From Fonticula alba (lineage: Eukaryota > Opisthokonta > Rotosphaerida > Fonticulaceae), in contig NW_009242971.1 in the NCBI RefSeq assembly GCF_000388065.1, forward strand, positions 3,188,928 to 3,220,032: a stretch of DNA of 31,105 bases, written 5' to 3'. Numbering within the stretch: the stretch's first letter is position 1; each line of letters begins with the position of its first letter. This document shows, piece by piece, positions 22,701 to 31,105 of the stretch. The notes under the pieces are model-generated. The model worked only from the letters and a program-made list of their open reading frames with translations. It ran no database searches and had not been told where the DNA came from. The position numbers were made by a program, and so were the translations under genes.

Positions 22701-25283
22701 TTGCTCACACTTTGTGGTCCTCCCCCTGGCACAGCTTCTCGGAACCAACCAGACGCCGCCCCAAGAGGTGCAAACTTGTGCCATTCAAGTGCTGGCCTCC
22801 ATCGTCGGCACCATCCGCCAGTTTGAGCCGGCTCCCGGTCTCCCAGCCGATGAGCAGATCGTGGTCGGCCTTCTGCCATGCGGGTTTGTCAGGCCCGATG
22901 CCACGGGCTACACCTTCAGTCAGGTACCGCGCCTCTGGCATTTGACTTTCCTCCCCCCCCCCCCCCCCCAGGCCCAATTCCCCCACCCCCCCCCCCCCCC
23001 CCCGCTCCTCCCCTTTAACCCGCAGCTTCAGGCAATCCTTCGCCGGCTGCTTTTGGACTTGATGGAGCACTTTTCCAGCCTCACGCAGCTGGACCCATCG
23101 TCTGGCGCGACGCCTGGCACGCCTTCGCCCCTGACAGCACTGCCCAGTGGCGGCCGGCAGCCCCTTTCATCGGAGGCCCACGCGTCGTTGGTGTCCTGCT
23201 TTGGGCTCTACCTCTTCGAGGAGCTGATGTCCCCAAGGTGCGGCCCTTGCTGTTGCCCCTATCGCGGCCCCCTCCTCCGGTTATCGCCTCAGTCTCTCAC
23301 CGCCAGCCACCGATGCAGCCCGGATTTCGATATGGTCCTCTCTGGGCTGGATGTCCTGTTGAAGTACACGCGCTTCATTGACCCGCTCATTGGCCAGGCG
23401 TGTGTCGATGTCATCCTGCTGTTTGCCTATAGCTGCCACGACTCGACCGCCACGGCCGGTCGCGACCGGCCGGCTCCCAGCACCACCGGCTCCCGCAGCC
23501 CGCCCCCCAGGCAAGCTGAGCCGAAGGACTCGCTGCAGGACTGCGGCTCGCGAACCCCCTCCCCGGAGCCGGATGCTGGAGCCCCCTCGCCGGAGTCGCC
23601 GCGGCAGGGTGAGCGCCGATCGCCGGCATTGAATGATCGCTGGCGTGACCTGGTGTCCTACATCGTCCCGAGCCTGGTATCCTCCATGATCTACCTGTTC
23701 TCGGCGCCGCCGACATTCGAGAGTGCGCCATCCTGTCCCGAGCTGTTCCCTCTGCCTGCACCTGCCCTTGTTCGGCTCTCCTCTGCTCTCCGGTCTGCCG
23801 TCTTGCTGACCATGGATCCCTCGGCCCTTGTCTGTGGCGTGCCAGTCGGCGAAACCATCTCCCGCCTGCTGGCCTGCCTGGCCGAGCTGACGTCCATCTT
23901 CCCGACGGAGATTCTCTTCAGCAATCGCAACCTCTCGGACATGGTGCTCGCTGCGCTGGAGAGCCTCCTCAGCCCTGGCGGAGCCGGGGCCACCGCACAC
24001 CGGCCCGCAAGCCCCACTGGCTCGTCCTTTTCCTCGGGGGCCGGGTCGGCCTCGGTGCCGAACTCCCCGACATCCATGGGCTTGATTGGGTCCCTGGGCC
24101 GGGCGAATGCCCGGTCCCCGGCCGAGGCCGGTCGTGGTCGCGGGTCCGCCGGCTCAGCCGCGTCCGCCACCGCCAAGCATGCCCTGGGCCCCGGGGCTGC
24201 CATGTCCCCGGAGATTCTCAAAGTGCGTGGCTATCCTGCCTCCGCCTGGCCATCGGACCCTCACACATATGCTGACCTGTGCTCCTGCCACGGCTGTGGG
24301 GCTTTCCCGGGCCCTGTGTCCCGTAGGAGGCCGCGCGCGAGCTGCTCATCCACCTCCTACACAACTCTCTCTCCTTCCCGGGGTGGAATGGGCCCAGCCG
24401 CATTGACTGGTACGTGGGCCCGCACTTCCGTGGGGAATCTTCACGGACTTGGCCAGGCGGACCGTTCCTCACATCCTCCTCCTGCTTGCCCGGCGGCTTC
24501 CTCTCCCCCATGGGACACCTGCATTTTTCCTTCCCCCCCCCCCCTCCCTGGCCCTGGCTGCTGGCCCCGCGCGCAGCAATGTCACCGAGTCCGATGACTT
24601 GAAGCTTCGCCCCAAGGGCTCCTCCGCCGAGTCCGCGCGCTATGTGGTCTTCAATCAGACGACCATTCTCTCTTTCACAGAGCTCTCCGTGCAAAAGGGT
24701 GCGCTTGGTGATGCATTCCCGTGCTCCCGGTCGCCATGGAGACCGCCGCCACTGACGCCATCGTGTGCCATGTTCCCCGGCCTGGGATGCTGTTCATAGA
24801 ATCGGTGGACGTCCGCCTGATCGCTCGGAATATGACCGGTCGGTATGTGTGGGATCTGCGGCTGCTATACACGGAGGATCCGGCGGGCACCTTCACTCGC
24901 GAGCAGCAGAGCCGGTCGGCCCACGGCCAGCATGTTCCCCTGACCAACGCGGCCAAGGTCTTCCTCGAGGCGATGACCCTGCCAGTTGGCGATGACGCTG
25001 GCCCCCCGGTTCCGGGCCTTCCCTCCGCCGAATCGGCCGACCTCCCCGTGCCCATTGATACCGAGCAGTCTCCTTCGCTATTGCAGCGCCGGCGCTCGGC
25101 CACGCACCGGTACGCCTGACTCGGGCCCCCTCTCGTTCTCTCTCCTGCCTCTGCCTGTTTTCATGGCTGAAACTCACCGATTTGTTTTTTCCTGCTCCTG
25201 ATTCTCCTGCTTCTGTTGTTGGGATGGATGCCGATGATGATGATGCTGATGATGCCGATGATGCCGATGATGCCGATGATGCC

Positions 25284-25338
<55 letters not shown>

Positions 25339-27477
25339 AGGTCTGTCGGTAGCCTGGATGCCTCGACGCAGCTGCAACAGCTGTCCGTGTATGTGCGCAG
25401 TCCGTCAGAAGCACCACATCAGCACCCGGACGCATCTGCCGCCAGTGTGGACCTGCTGGATTCCTTGCTGAACTTCATCGGGGAGAATTTCCCCCCAGGC
25501 ACTGATGGCCCTGTCTGGAGCGAGGACTGGCCCCGGAGCACCGAGCCCACCAGCTTGGCCAGCACCGAAGCCGTCCGTCGATTGAGACTCAGTTCCAGCG
25601 GCGGCTTGTATGTCGCCGAGCCCGAGGGCTCAAGTACTCCAGGACTGGCCTCGACTGTGGCCACCCCGGTGCAGGGTGGCCCCCCGACCTCCGGCCTGTC
25701 GGCTCCGATGGGCCCGGCTCAGGCTCCGCCCCGGTCGGCTTCCAATTTGGACTTGCCCGTGGTGGCGATGGTGGGCGGTCGGTCGGCCAACCCCTCGGGG
25801 GCAGCGGCCGAACCGGCCATTCCACTTCCGACCGGACTGGGGCCTGGTCATTCGGATGCCTTGGCCTTGGCCGCTCTGATGGAACAGCATCACCTGGATC
25901 TTCACATTTCATCGCTCTACTCGTACGTTGTGCTCCCCTGCAACAGGAGGTCCCAGGGGCACAAGGCAAAAGGGAAAGGGAGGGAGAGGGGGAGGCGGGG
26001 GGAGGGGGTGCCGCCCGACCGATGGTCTCCTTCGAGCAAATGCTGACCCATGCCCTGGCCCCACAGCGAGGCCTCCAGCCTTCAGGTTGCTGATCTTGAG
26101 CCGGTCACCCCGCCGGCGATGGCGACAGCCGGCGGCCCGGGGCGCTTTCGCTTCCAGCCAGCGCAGGAGCCCGTGCGCGACCGAGCCAGCCCGCTGCCGA
26201 ACCAGCTTTGCCGGCTCTTCTTCGCGAGTTTCGGCCTGCTGTCCTTCGATTCGCGCCTGCCGACCTTCGAGTTGCTGAAGCGCGATGTGCCCAAACTTGT
26301 TCGAGACATCGGCGCACTGGACCGCCAGCGTGAGCGCCATCATCTGAAGGCGGCCCTGGTGTATGTGGCTCCGGGGCAGGAAACCGAGTATGATGTCCTG
26401 GGGAACCGGGTCGCCTCCCGGGCGTTCGATGAGTTTGCCGCCACTCTCGGCTGGCCGGTGCATCTGGCCTTCCATACTGGCTACTCGGCCGGCCTGGACA
26501 CCAGTGGCTACAATGGCTGGTGGACGGCCTACTTCGCCACGGCTCGGGCGGAGCTTGTCTGGCATGTGAGCACCTGGATCCCGACCGATGCGCAGGCGGA
26601 TCTACAGCGTGACCTCCACTCCGGCTCCGGGCCCGGGGCCGGTGACGGCGGTGGCGGTGGCACGGACGACGAGGAGGAGGATCCGTCTGACCAGGCCCAC
26701 ATCGTGCCGCCCATTGACTGTCCCCCGCCCACCAGCATGGCACATGCCTTCTGGCCGGCGGCCGCTCCCCCGGTGCCTGGGGGGCCTCCTTCACCGCCGT
26801 CGGCTGCCGCCCTGGCGGCGGCGGCGGCGGCGGCGGCGGCTACTGCTGCTGCTACCGCCACCGCCGGTGCCTCTGCCGCCTCTAGTGCCCCTTCCGAGCC
26901 CCTGCGGCCGCCGCCGGTGCTGGTGATCGGTGATGGGGCTCTGATACCGCCGGGAGCGGTGACAGGCACCCTGTCGGCCCCGCTGGCCGATGGCCCTGGG
27001 CACTTCGTCCCGGCGCGTGAGCAACTCCGCAAGAAGCGCCACATCGGCAATGACGTGGTCCAGGTCTTCTGGCATGAGCATTACCGGCCTTACATCCCGA
27101 ACAGCGTGGTGCGGTCCTCCTTTGGGGATGTGCAAATCGTCATTTGTCCCCTTCCCAATGGGCTGCGCTCGATTGAGGTGCACACTCGGGCCGGCGGCGT
27201 GGCCGATGACCTCGGGCCGCTGATCGCCACGCCGTTGGTCCACCGGGCCATCGTGTCGGCCCGGTGCGTCGGGCCGTTGGTGCGCGCCGCTGTGCTGGAA
27301 ACCACCCGCCGGACGCAGGCCGCCGGCTGGACCAACACCGCCTCGGCTGCCGACCGGCTGCCAACCCCGTATGCCAACCGCCTGCGCCTGATCGGCGAAA
27401 TTCGCCAGCGTTACCGGGTGACCACCCTCTCGTTTGAGCAGTTGATGCAGGGCCTGGTCTCGCCGGCGCTCTTCTAG
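16701..27477 (+). CDS. RALGAPA: Ral GTPase-activating protein alpha subunit (RalGAP-alpha, tuberin-like GAP), 19 exons
   Basis: Catalytic subunit of the RalGAP complex, which switches off Ral GTPases and is related to TSC2. Exons: 16701-16980, 17091-17192, 17284-17474, 17599-19446, 19590-20540, 20680-20752, 20888-21117, 21228-21404, 21522-21647, 21760-21822, 21948-22045, 22192-22582, 22735-22923, 23026-23237, 23307-24222, 24327-24409, 24577-25109, 25341-25922 and 26067-27477. About 2818 aa once a one-base break near 24716 is repaired. The order matches RALGAPA from the N-terminus (KIRVEGVHLLLDYM; TWYTIIECLLAIGPRILASPSQ) through WRSVLFLLGNVSKI, ARYVVFNQTTILSF and LIARNMTGRYVWDL to the C-terminal GAP domain: YVAPGQE, TAYFATARAELVWHVSTWIP, RHIGNDVV with the catalytic Asn thumb at about 2677, FGDVQIVICPLPN, and FEQLMQGLVSPALF. 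Ser/Ala/Gly-rich linkers and an acidic stretch (EDDEDVGSSSDED) lie between helical blocks. Optional in-frame introns inside exon 5 cannot be excluded. Confidence 0.9.
22953..23003 (+). repeat. Two long C runs in RalGAP intron 13
   Basis: Runs of 17 and about 18 C, separated by a short AGGCCCAATTCCCCCA-like spacer, lie upstream of the exon 14 acceptor at 23025. They appear to serve as the polypyrimidine tract. Confidence 0.8.
24705..24735 (+). other. One-base frame break in RalGAP exon 17
   Basis: The conserved block ending TTILSFTEL is in one frame, and the next conserved block (GMLFIESVDVRLIARN) is in another. One additional C in the ccc run at about 24718-24720 restores a continuous frame and makes the whole 19-exon CDS a multiple of three. 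A 52-base intron (GTGCAA to GGAG at about 24682-24743) would also keep phase, but it would be shorter than every other intron and have poor sites. Confidence 0.55.
25226..25338 (+). repeat. (GAT)n trinucleotide repeat at the 3' end of RalGAP intron 17
   Basis: About 35 GAT/GCC-type triplets, first interrupted (GATGCC units), then a long pure (GAT)n, occupy the last part of the intron at 25110-25340. The acceptor AG (attag) follows immediately. The repeat contains no AG, so the first AG after the upstream pyrimidine stretch at 25188-25220 is the splice acceptor. Read as protein, it would give poly-Met or poly-Asp, but the flanking exons require it to be removed. Confidence 0.88.
26811..26845 (+). 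repeat. (GCG)n repeat coding for polyalanine
   Basis: A GCG run in the last RalGAP exon encodes an Ala stretch at about residues 2597-2608, followed by mixed Ala/Thr codons. It sits inside the insertion that splits the GAP domain. Confidence 0.9.
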
Positions 27478-28036
27478 TCACCGGGGTTTCCCTGTGCCTT
27501 TCGGCCGGTGTCCTCCCCCCCCCCCCTCCCCGTTTCTCGCGCTCCTCTTCTCAGTTCTCTCCTTGTGCGCCGGGCGCATGCCTCCCCCCCCCCCCTCCTC
27601 CCCTCCTCCATTGGCAAGCCCCGGCTTCTTTCTCTCTCTCCAGCCGCACCCGTCGCCGCCCGGAACATCGTGCCTGTCTCGCAATTTCGAGAAAAAAAAA
27701 TCCCGCGGACAGCCGTGCCACAATAGACTTCCCCTTCGCACGATTGCCATTCACGGTGGGACCATCCGTCTTGCCATCACCGGTTTTCCCTTTGAAGAGG
27801 CGGGGCAAAAGGCCCGTGTATATTGCAAGACATGGTGTATGTGACATGAGAAAGGGACCGAAGGAGGGCAGCCGGGGGGGGTGAAAAACCGGGCGAGGAT
27901 GGCGGCACACAGCATTCCAGGGGCCAAAGCGAGGCCATCGTGTGGTGGTGAAAAAGGCGGACAGGGGGGGGAAGGAAAGAAGCAGGAGGAGGAGGAGGAG
28001 GAGGAGAAGGGACACTGAAAGGAGGCTCGGCCATTC
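27478..28036. other. Convergent spacer, RalGAP-alpha / nucleoporin
   Basis: These 559 bp lie between two gene ends. They include C runs at about 27518-27527 and 27587-27595, a run of A at about 27691-27698, and a (GGA)n stretch at 27985-28006. No gene and no clear AATAAA was found. Confidence 0.6.
27983..28007. repeat. (GGA)n trinucleotide repeat
   Basis: About eight AGG/GGA units just downstream of the nucleoporin stop codon on the minus strand, probably in its 3' UTR. Confidence 0.85.
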
Positions 28037-29405
28037 TCACAGGGAGGACAGGGACAGAGGGGCGTCGCGCAGCCCACCGGCCACCGGGGCCCCCCCGGCC
28101 AGGGTAGACCCAAGGGTGCTGAGGCTCGCCAGAGGGAAGTACTGGCTGTACTGGCTCTGGAAGTGCCGGGTCTGGCTGGCGGAGTTGAGGAAGAGATCAA
28201 CCAACTGCCGGGCCAGCTGCGGAGCCACAGCCCCGATGACCAGCATGACGGAACGCGCATCGGCGAAGGCCGGCAGATGCCGCACCCCGATGGCCGGGTT
28301 GCCGGAAACCGAGGACGAGCCGCTCCGGTAGCTGTAGTACGGCGCATCGCGAAGGGGACCCTGCCCGGTGGCCGCCTCGCGGATGGTCGATGCAAACAGG
28401 GCATCAATGCTGGGCTTGGTATTGGCGCTGCCGGTGGCGGGAGAGCCCGCCGGGCCGGCCGAGGTGGCCGGACCGCCCGAGCCACCACCGGCACTGGCCC
28501 CCGCCGGGCCGAGAGACCCACTGCCAAACAGCTGAGATCCACCGGGGGGCGAGGAGACATTGCCAGGGGTCGAGGCACCGCCGACACCGGCACCGGCAGC
28601 ACCACTGCTGCCAGGCACACCGGCGGCGCCGCCGCTGCCACCGCTCGGGCCGGAGGGGACCGCGGCACTGGCGACGCCAGAGCCGGCGGCCGGGGCAGCA
28701 CCCGGACCAGTGGCGTCCGTGCCGCTGGCCGGCGCCGGCAGGATAAACTGAAGGGAGGCCACATCCGAGGCCGGGAGATCTTGCAGAGCCGCCAGACCCA
28801 GGCCAGCGAGAGACAGCTGCGGCGAGCCGGCCAGCACCGGGCTGGGCTCCGCGGCACCGGGACGGCCCGAGGGGGAAAGACCGCCGGAGGTGGCCGAGGA
28901 GGCATCGGGCAGCCGGTGCCCGACGTACGTCAGACAGGCCACCAGGATGGCATGACCCAACTCCGAGGGGGAGCGCTGGGAGAAGGACGAAGCCGGCGCC
29001 CCGGGAGAGTCTCCCCGGTTGGGGGATGCCCCGCTGGGGGAGGCGGCCCCGGCGCCGGTGCCCCGGCCGAATGAACGGAAGGAACTGAAGCGTGAAGGGA
29101 AGATCCCGGCCTTGGCACGCTGGAGCATGGCCGATCCGGGGGAAGAAGACACCCCGCTGCCAGCAAGCTGGTCGGCACCACCTACACCAAGGGCATCCCC
29201 GCCGTCGGGGGCCGAGGCGTTGGCAAGACCCACACCAAACAGGCGCTGGATGTCCGGGTGCTTGGCGTGGCCCTCGATGATGTTGCCGATGAGCTTCTCA
29301 AAACGCTCGAACTTGAACTGCCAGCATGAAGAGAAGGGGAAACAGGGAAAATGCAGATACGAGGTGGGTATGTGAGTGCGTGCGTGTGCGCGTGCGTGTG
29401 CGTGC

Positions 29406-29436
<31 letters not shown>

Positions 29437-31105
29437 CCCACTTGTCGAACAGCCGGCAACAAGGGGAACAATGAGACAGAGCCCCACATAGGTGATGGAA
29501 AAGGAGCCGGAGAGCGAATTCCGGGCCAGGCCACGTACCTCCGACTGCAAGGACGAAAAGTGCCGAGACAGACCGACAAGGATGCGGATGATCAGGTGCA
29601 CCTCCTCCAGGTCAAAGAGGGACACCGTGCGCCCGGAAGCAGAGGGGTTGCTCAGGAAGGAAGAATAGTCATGCAGGATCATCATAATCAGCTCACGGTG
29701 TGCGGCCACAAAGGCAGCCACCCGCCGAGCAACCAGCAAGTTCGACCGACAAGTGAGCAACATGCAGCAGACCAGCTCCAGCACCGGCTTAAAGGTGAAG
29801 TGGTAACGATCAGACTGGCTCAGGTCGCGGGACGCGTCTCCTGCCGGATGGGATCGGATGAGGGGAGAGGAGTGGAGACAGCGAAGGGCAAAGAACGAGA
29901 AGGGGGAGCGATTGGGAGGGTCAGCGACCGGATGAATTGGCGGTCGAGAAACAGACGAAAGCCAGGGGGGGGGGGGGCGGAGCGGGGCAAACGTACGACC
30001 AGCGACGGACTCCTGCTCGGTCGGCCGGTTCTGGAAATACTGGCAGAAGGTCAAGACATCCAGGAGCCGGTGCTCGAAGAGGAAGAGCGCCCCACTCGGG
30101 ATGGAGCAGAGCCGAATGAAGAGCGACAAGCGGACCTCCTGCAGGAGAATCATGTTGAGCAGGGAGTCTGGGTGGGTGTGGGTGTGTGCAGAGACCGAGC
30201 AAGGAAGGGACAGAGCATGTCAGAGCCCCTGGCCATTGACAGGGAGACAAAGACAGGGGGGAGGGGGGGGGGTGGCGAGGAGAGAGGAAGGCAGCAAAAG
30301 ACGAGGGGAGAAGAACAGGCATGATTGCATTCGTACCGGACCCAGAGACGATGGCTTCACTGATGAGGGCATCATCCTCCTGCAGGCTGTGAATGAGCTG
30401 CGGCAAGCCAAAGTGCGGCAGGTACTGGGCAAATGTAGAGGACTTGGCGGCAGACGAGATGAGAACATTCAAAGCCGAAAGGGCCTGGATACGCTGGATC
30501 GGCGGGGCGCTCAGGCAGTCACGCGCCAGACAGTTGAACAGGGACATCCCTTCATGGCAGAAGAGCCCCAAATCGTCGATCGACACGAAGCGGATCAGGG
30601 CACTGAGCGCCGAGAAGAGGGTGCCACGGAAAGCCTGATACCAGACACAAACCGGCCGCCACGATGAGGAAACGGGGGCAGGGCAGCGGGGAGGGGGATG
30701 AGTTTCACGGTGCGCAGTGGGGCCCGCGGACGAGCCAACAAAGGGCAGAGAGAGGGAGAGGGAGGGGGGGGGGAGCAGAGGAAAGCCAGGTCGTACCACG
30801 GTCGACTCGACAGAGATGATGGCAGCAGTGATGGAGAGGATGATGTGGCTGAGGTGATCGGCAAACAGATAGTCAAGACTCTGTGTCGGGATTGAGTGCG
30901 GAGGGAATGACGGGGTGAGTGAGGAGAAAAAGATGGAGGCAGGCGATGTGGTCGGCCTTAGACCAGAAGGCGAGAGAGGGGAAGGGCAGAGCGAGCGAGG
31001 AGAGGTGCGTGGTAAAAACCTACCGAGGCCGAAACGAGGTCCGAGCACATGGCGAGCACCAGGGACGCCATCGACTCGGAGAAGCCGGGATTCAGCGAGA
31101 GGTTC
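28037..31105 (-). CDS. Inner-ring scaffold nucleoporin, Nup205/Nup192/Nup188 family, C-terminal part
   Basis: Partial gene: the 5' part lies beyond the window. Exons seen are 31105-31024 (truncated), 30880-30797, 30634-30337, 30167-29997, 29840-29539 and 29317-28037, about 738 codons. Phases agree and donors are GTAGGT, GTACGA, GTACGA, GTACGT and GTACGT. The first 310 residues are almost all amphipathic helix pairs (ALSALIRFVSIDDLGLF, IQALSALNVLIS, YLPHFGLPQLIHSLQEDDAL, SLLNMILLQEVRLSLFIRL, YHFTFKPVLELVCCMLLT, VAAFVAAHRELIMMIL). This is the alpha-solenoid style and order of the C-terminal half of Nup205-type proteins, the scaffold of the nuclear pore inner ring. The last exon adds FKFERFEKLIGNIIEGHAKHPD, a further helix (ELGHAILVACLTYVGHRL) and a Gly/Ala/Ser/Pro-rich tail of some 250 residues with a closing helical piece. 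Family placement is by pattern, not strict motifs. Another HEAT-type protein is possible. Confidence 0.62.
29378..29438 (-). repeat. (CA)n-rich repeat in the last nucleoporin intron
   Basis: GTGCGT-type and then pure GT units on the plus strand, read as CA in the transcript. They fill the region between the donor at 29538 and the acceptor at 29318, ending about 60 bases from the acceptor. Confidence 0.8.

Noticed and set aside
25216-25338. Poly-Met reading of the (GAT)n repeat as part of RalGAP
   Set aside because: Joining it to the upstream exon has no supporting splice site. The phase-correct acceptor is the AG right after the repeat.
25174-25377. Minus-strand frame encoding a polyhistidine-rich peptide
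   Set aside because: It is only the complement of the (GAT)n intron repeat, with no conserved sequence beyond the repeat.
29410-30324. 304-codon plus-strand frame
   Set aside because: It runs antisense across exons and introns of the nucleoporin gene and shows simple-repeat composition only.

Overview
The window is nuclear DNA of a GC-rich, intron-rich unicellular eukaryote. It carries seven spliced protein-coding genes with opisthokont-type orthologues: glutaminase, TRAPPC2L, FANCL, a glucuronate-salvage fusion enzyme, the KEOPS subunit OSGEP/Kae1, RalGAP-alpha and an inner-ring nucleoporin. The composition, the short C-rich introns and the gene set would suit a protist close to the animal/fungal split, such as the nucleariid Fonticula alba. 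That organism guess is inference, not something read from a marker gene. I found no tRNA, rRNA, transposon or CRISPR.

Layout, left to right: 1-1717, no gene, with possible end-of-transcript signals of an upstream gene; 1718-5295 (+), glutaminase-like protein; 5708-6724 (-), TRAPPC2L-like TRAPP subunit; 7145-9512 (+), FANCL-like RING E3; 9743-13341 (-), nucleotidyltransferase-glucuronokinase fusion; 13822-15593 (-), OSGEP/Kae1; 16701-27477 (+), RalGAP-alpha in 19 exons; 28037-31105 (-), Nup205/Nup192/Nup188-family nucleoporin, cut by the window end. Exons were joined by matching reading phase across GT-AG junctions and by following the conserved order of each family. I resolved 42 introns of about 68-292 bp.

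The genes are not a pathway cluster. They serve unlinked housekeeping roles: nitrogen metabolism, ER-Golgi tethering, DNA crosslink repair, UDP-glucuronate salvage, tRNA t6A modification, Ral/Rheb-type small GTPase control and the nuclear pore. They sit in a compact arrangement of divergent and convergent pairs.

Points most worth a second look: (1) the glutaminase has lost the catalytic Ser-x-x-Lys pair and a third active-site Tyr while keeping the rest of the fold, so it looks like a pseudoenzyme; (2) 36 of 42 introns have C at intron position +4 (GTRCGY) instead of the usual A (GTRAGT), which predicts a compensating change in U1 snRNA or a different reliance on U6; (3) one RalGAP intron is filled by a (GAT)n repeat that runs into its 3' AG; (4) FANCL's RING and RalGAP's GAP domain are each interrupted by a long in-frame insertion beside catalytic or metal-binding residues; (5) two one-base frame breaks lie in G or C runs and are probably assembly errors; (6) all six complete genes have a pyrimidine-rich sense-strand tract just before the start codon.
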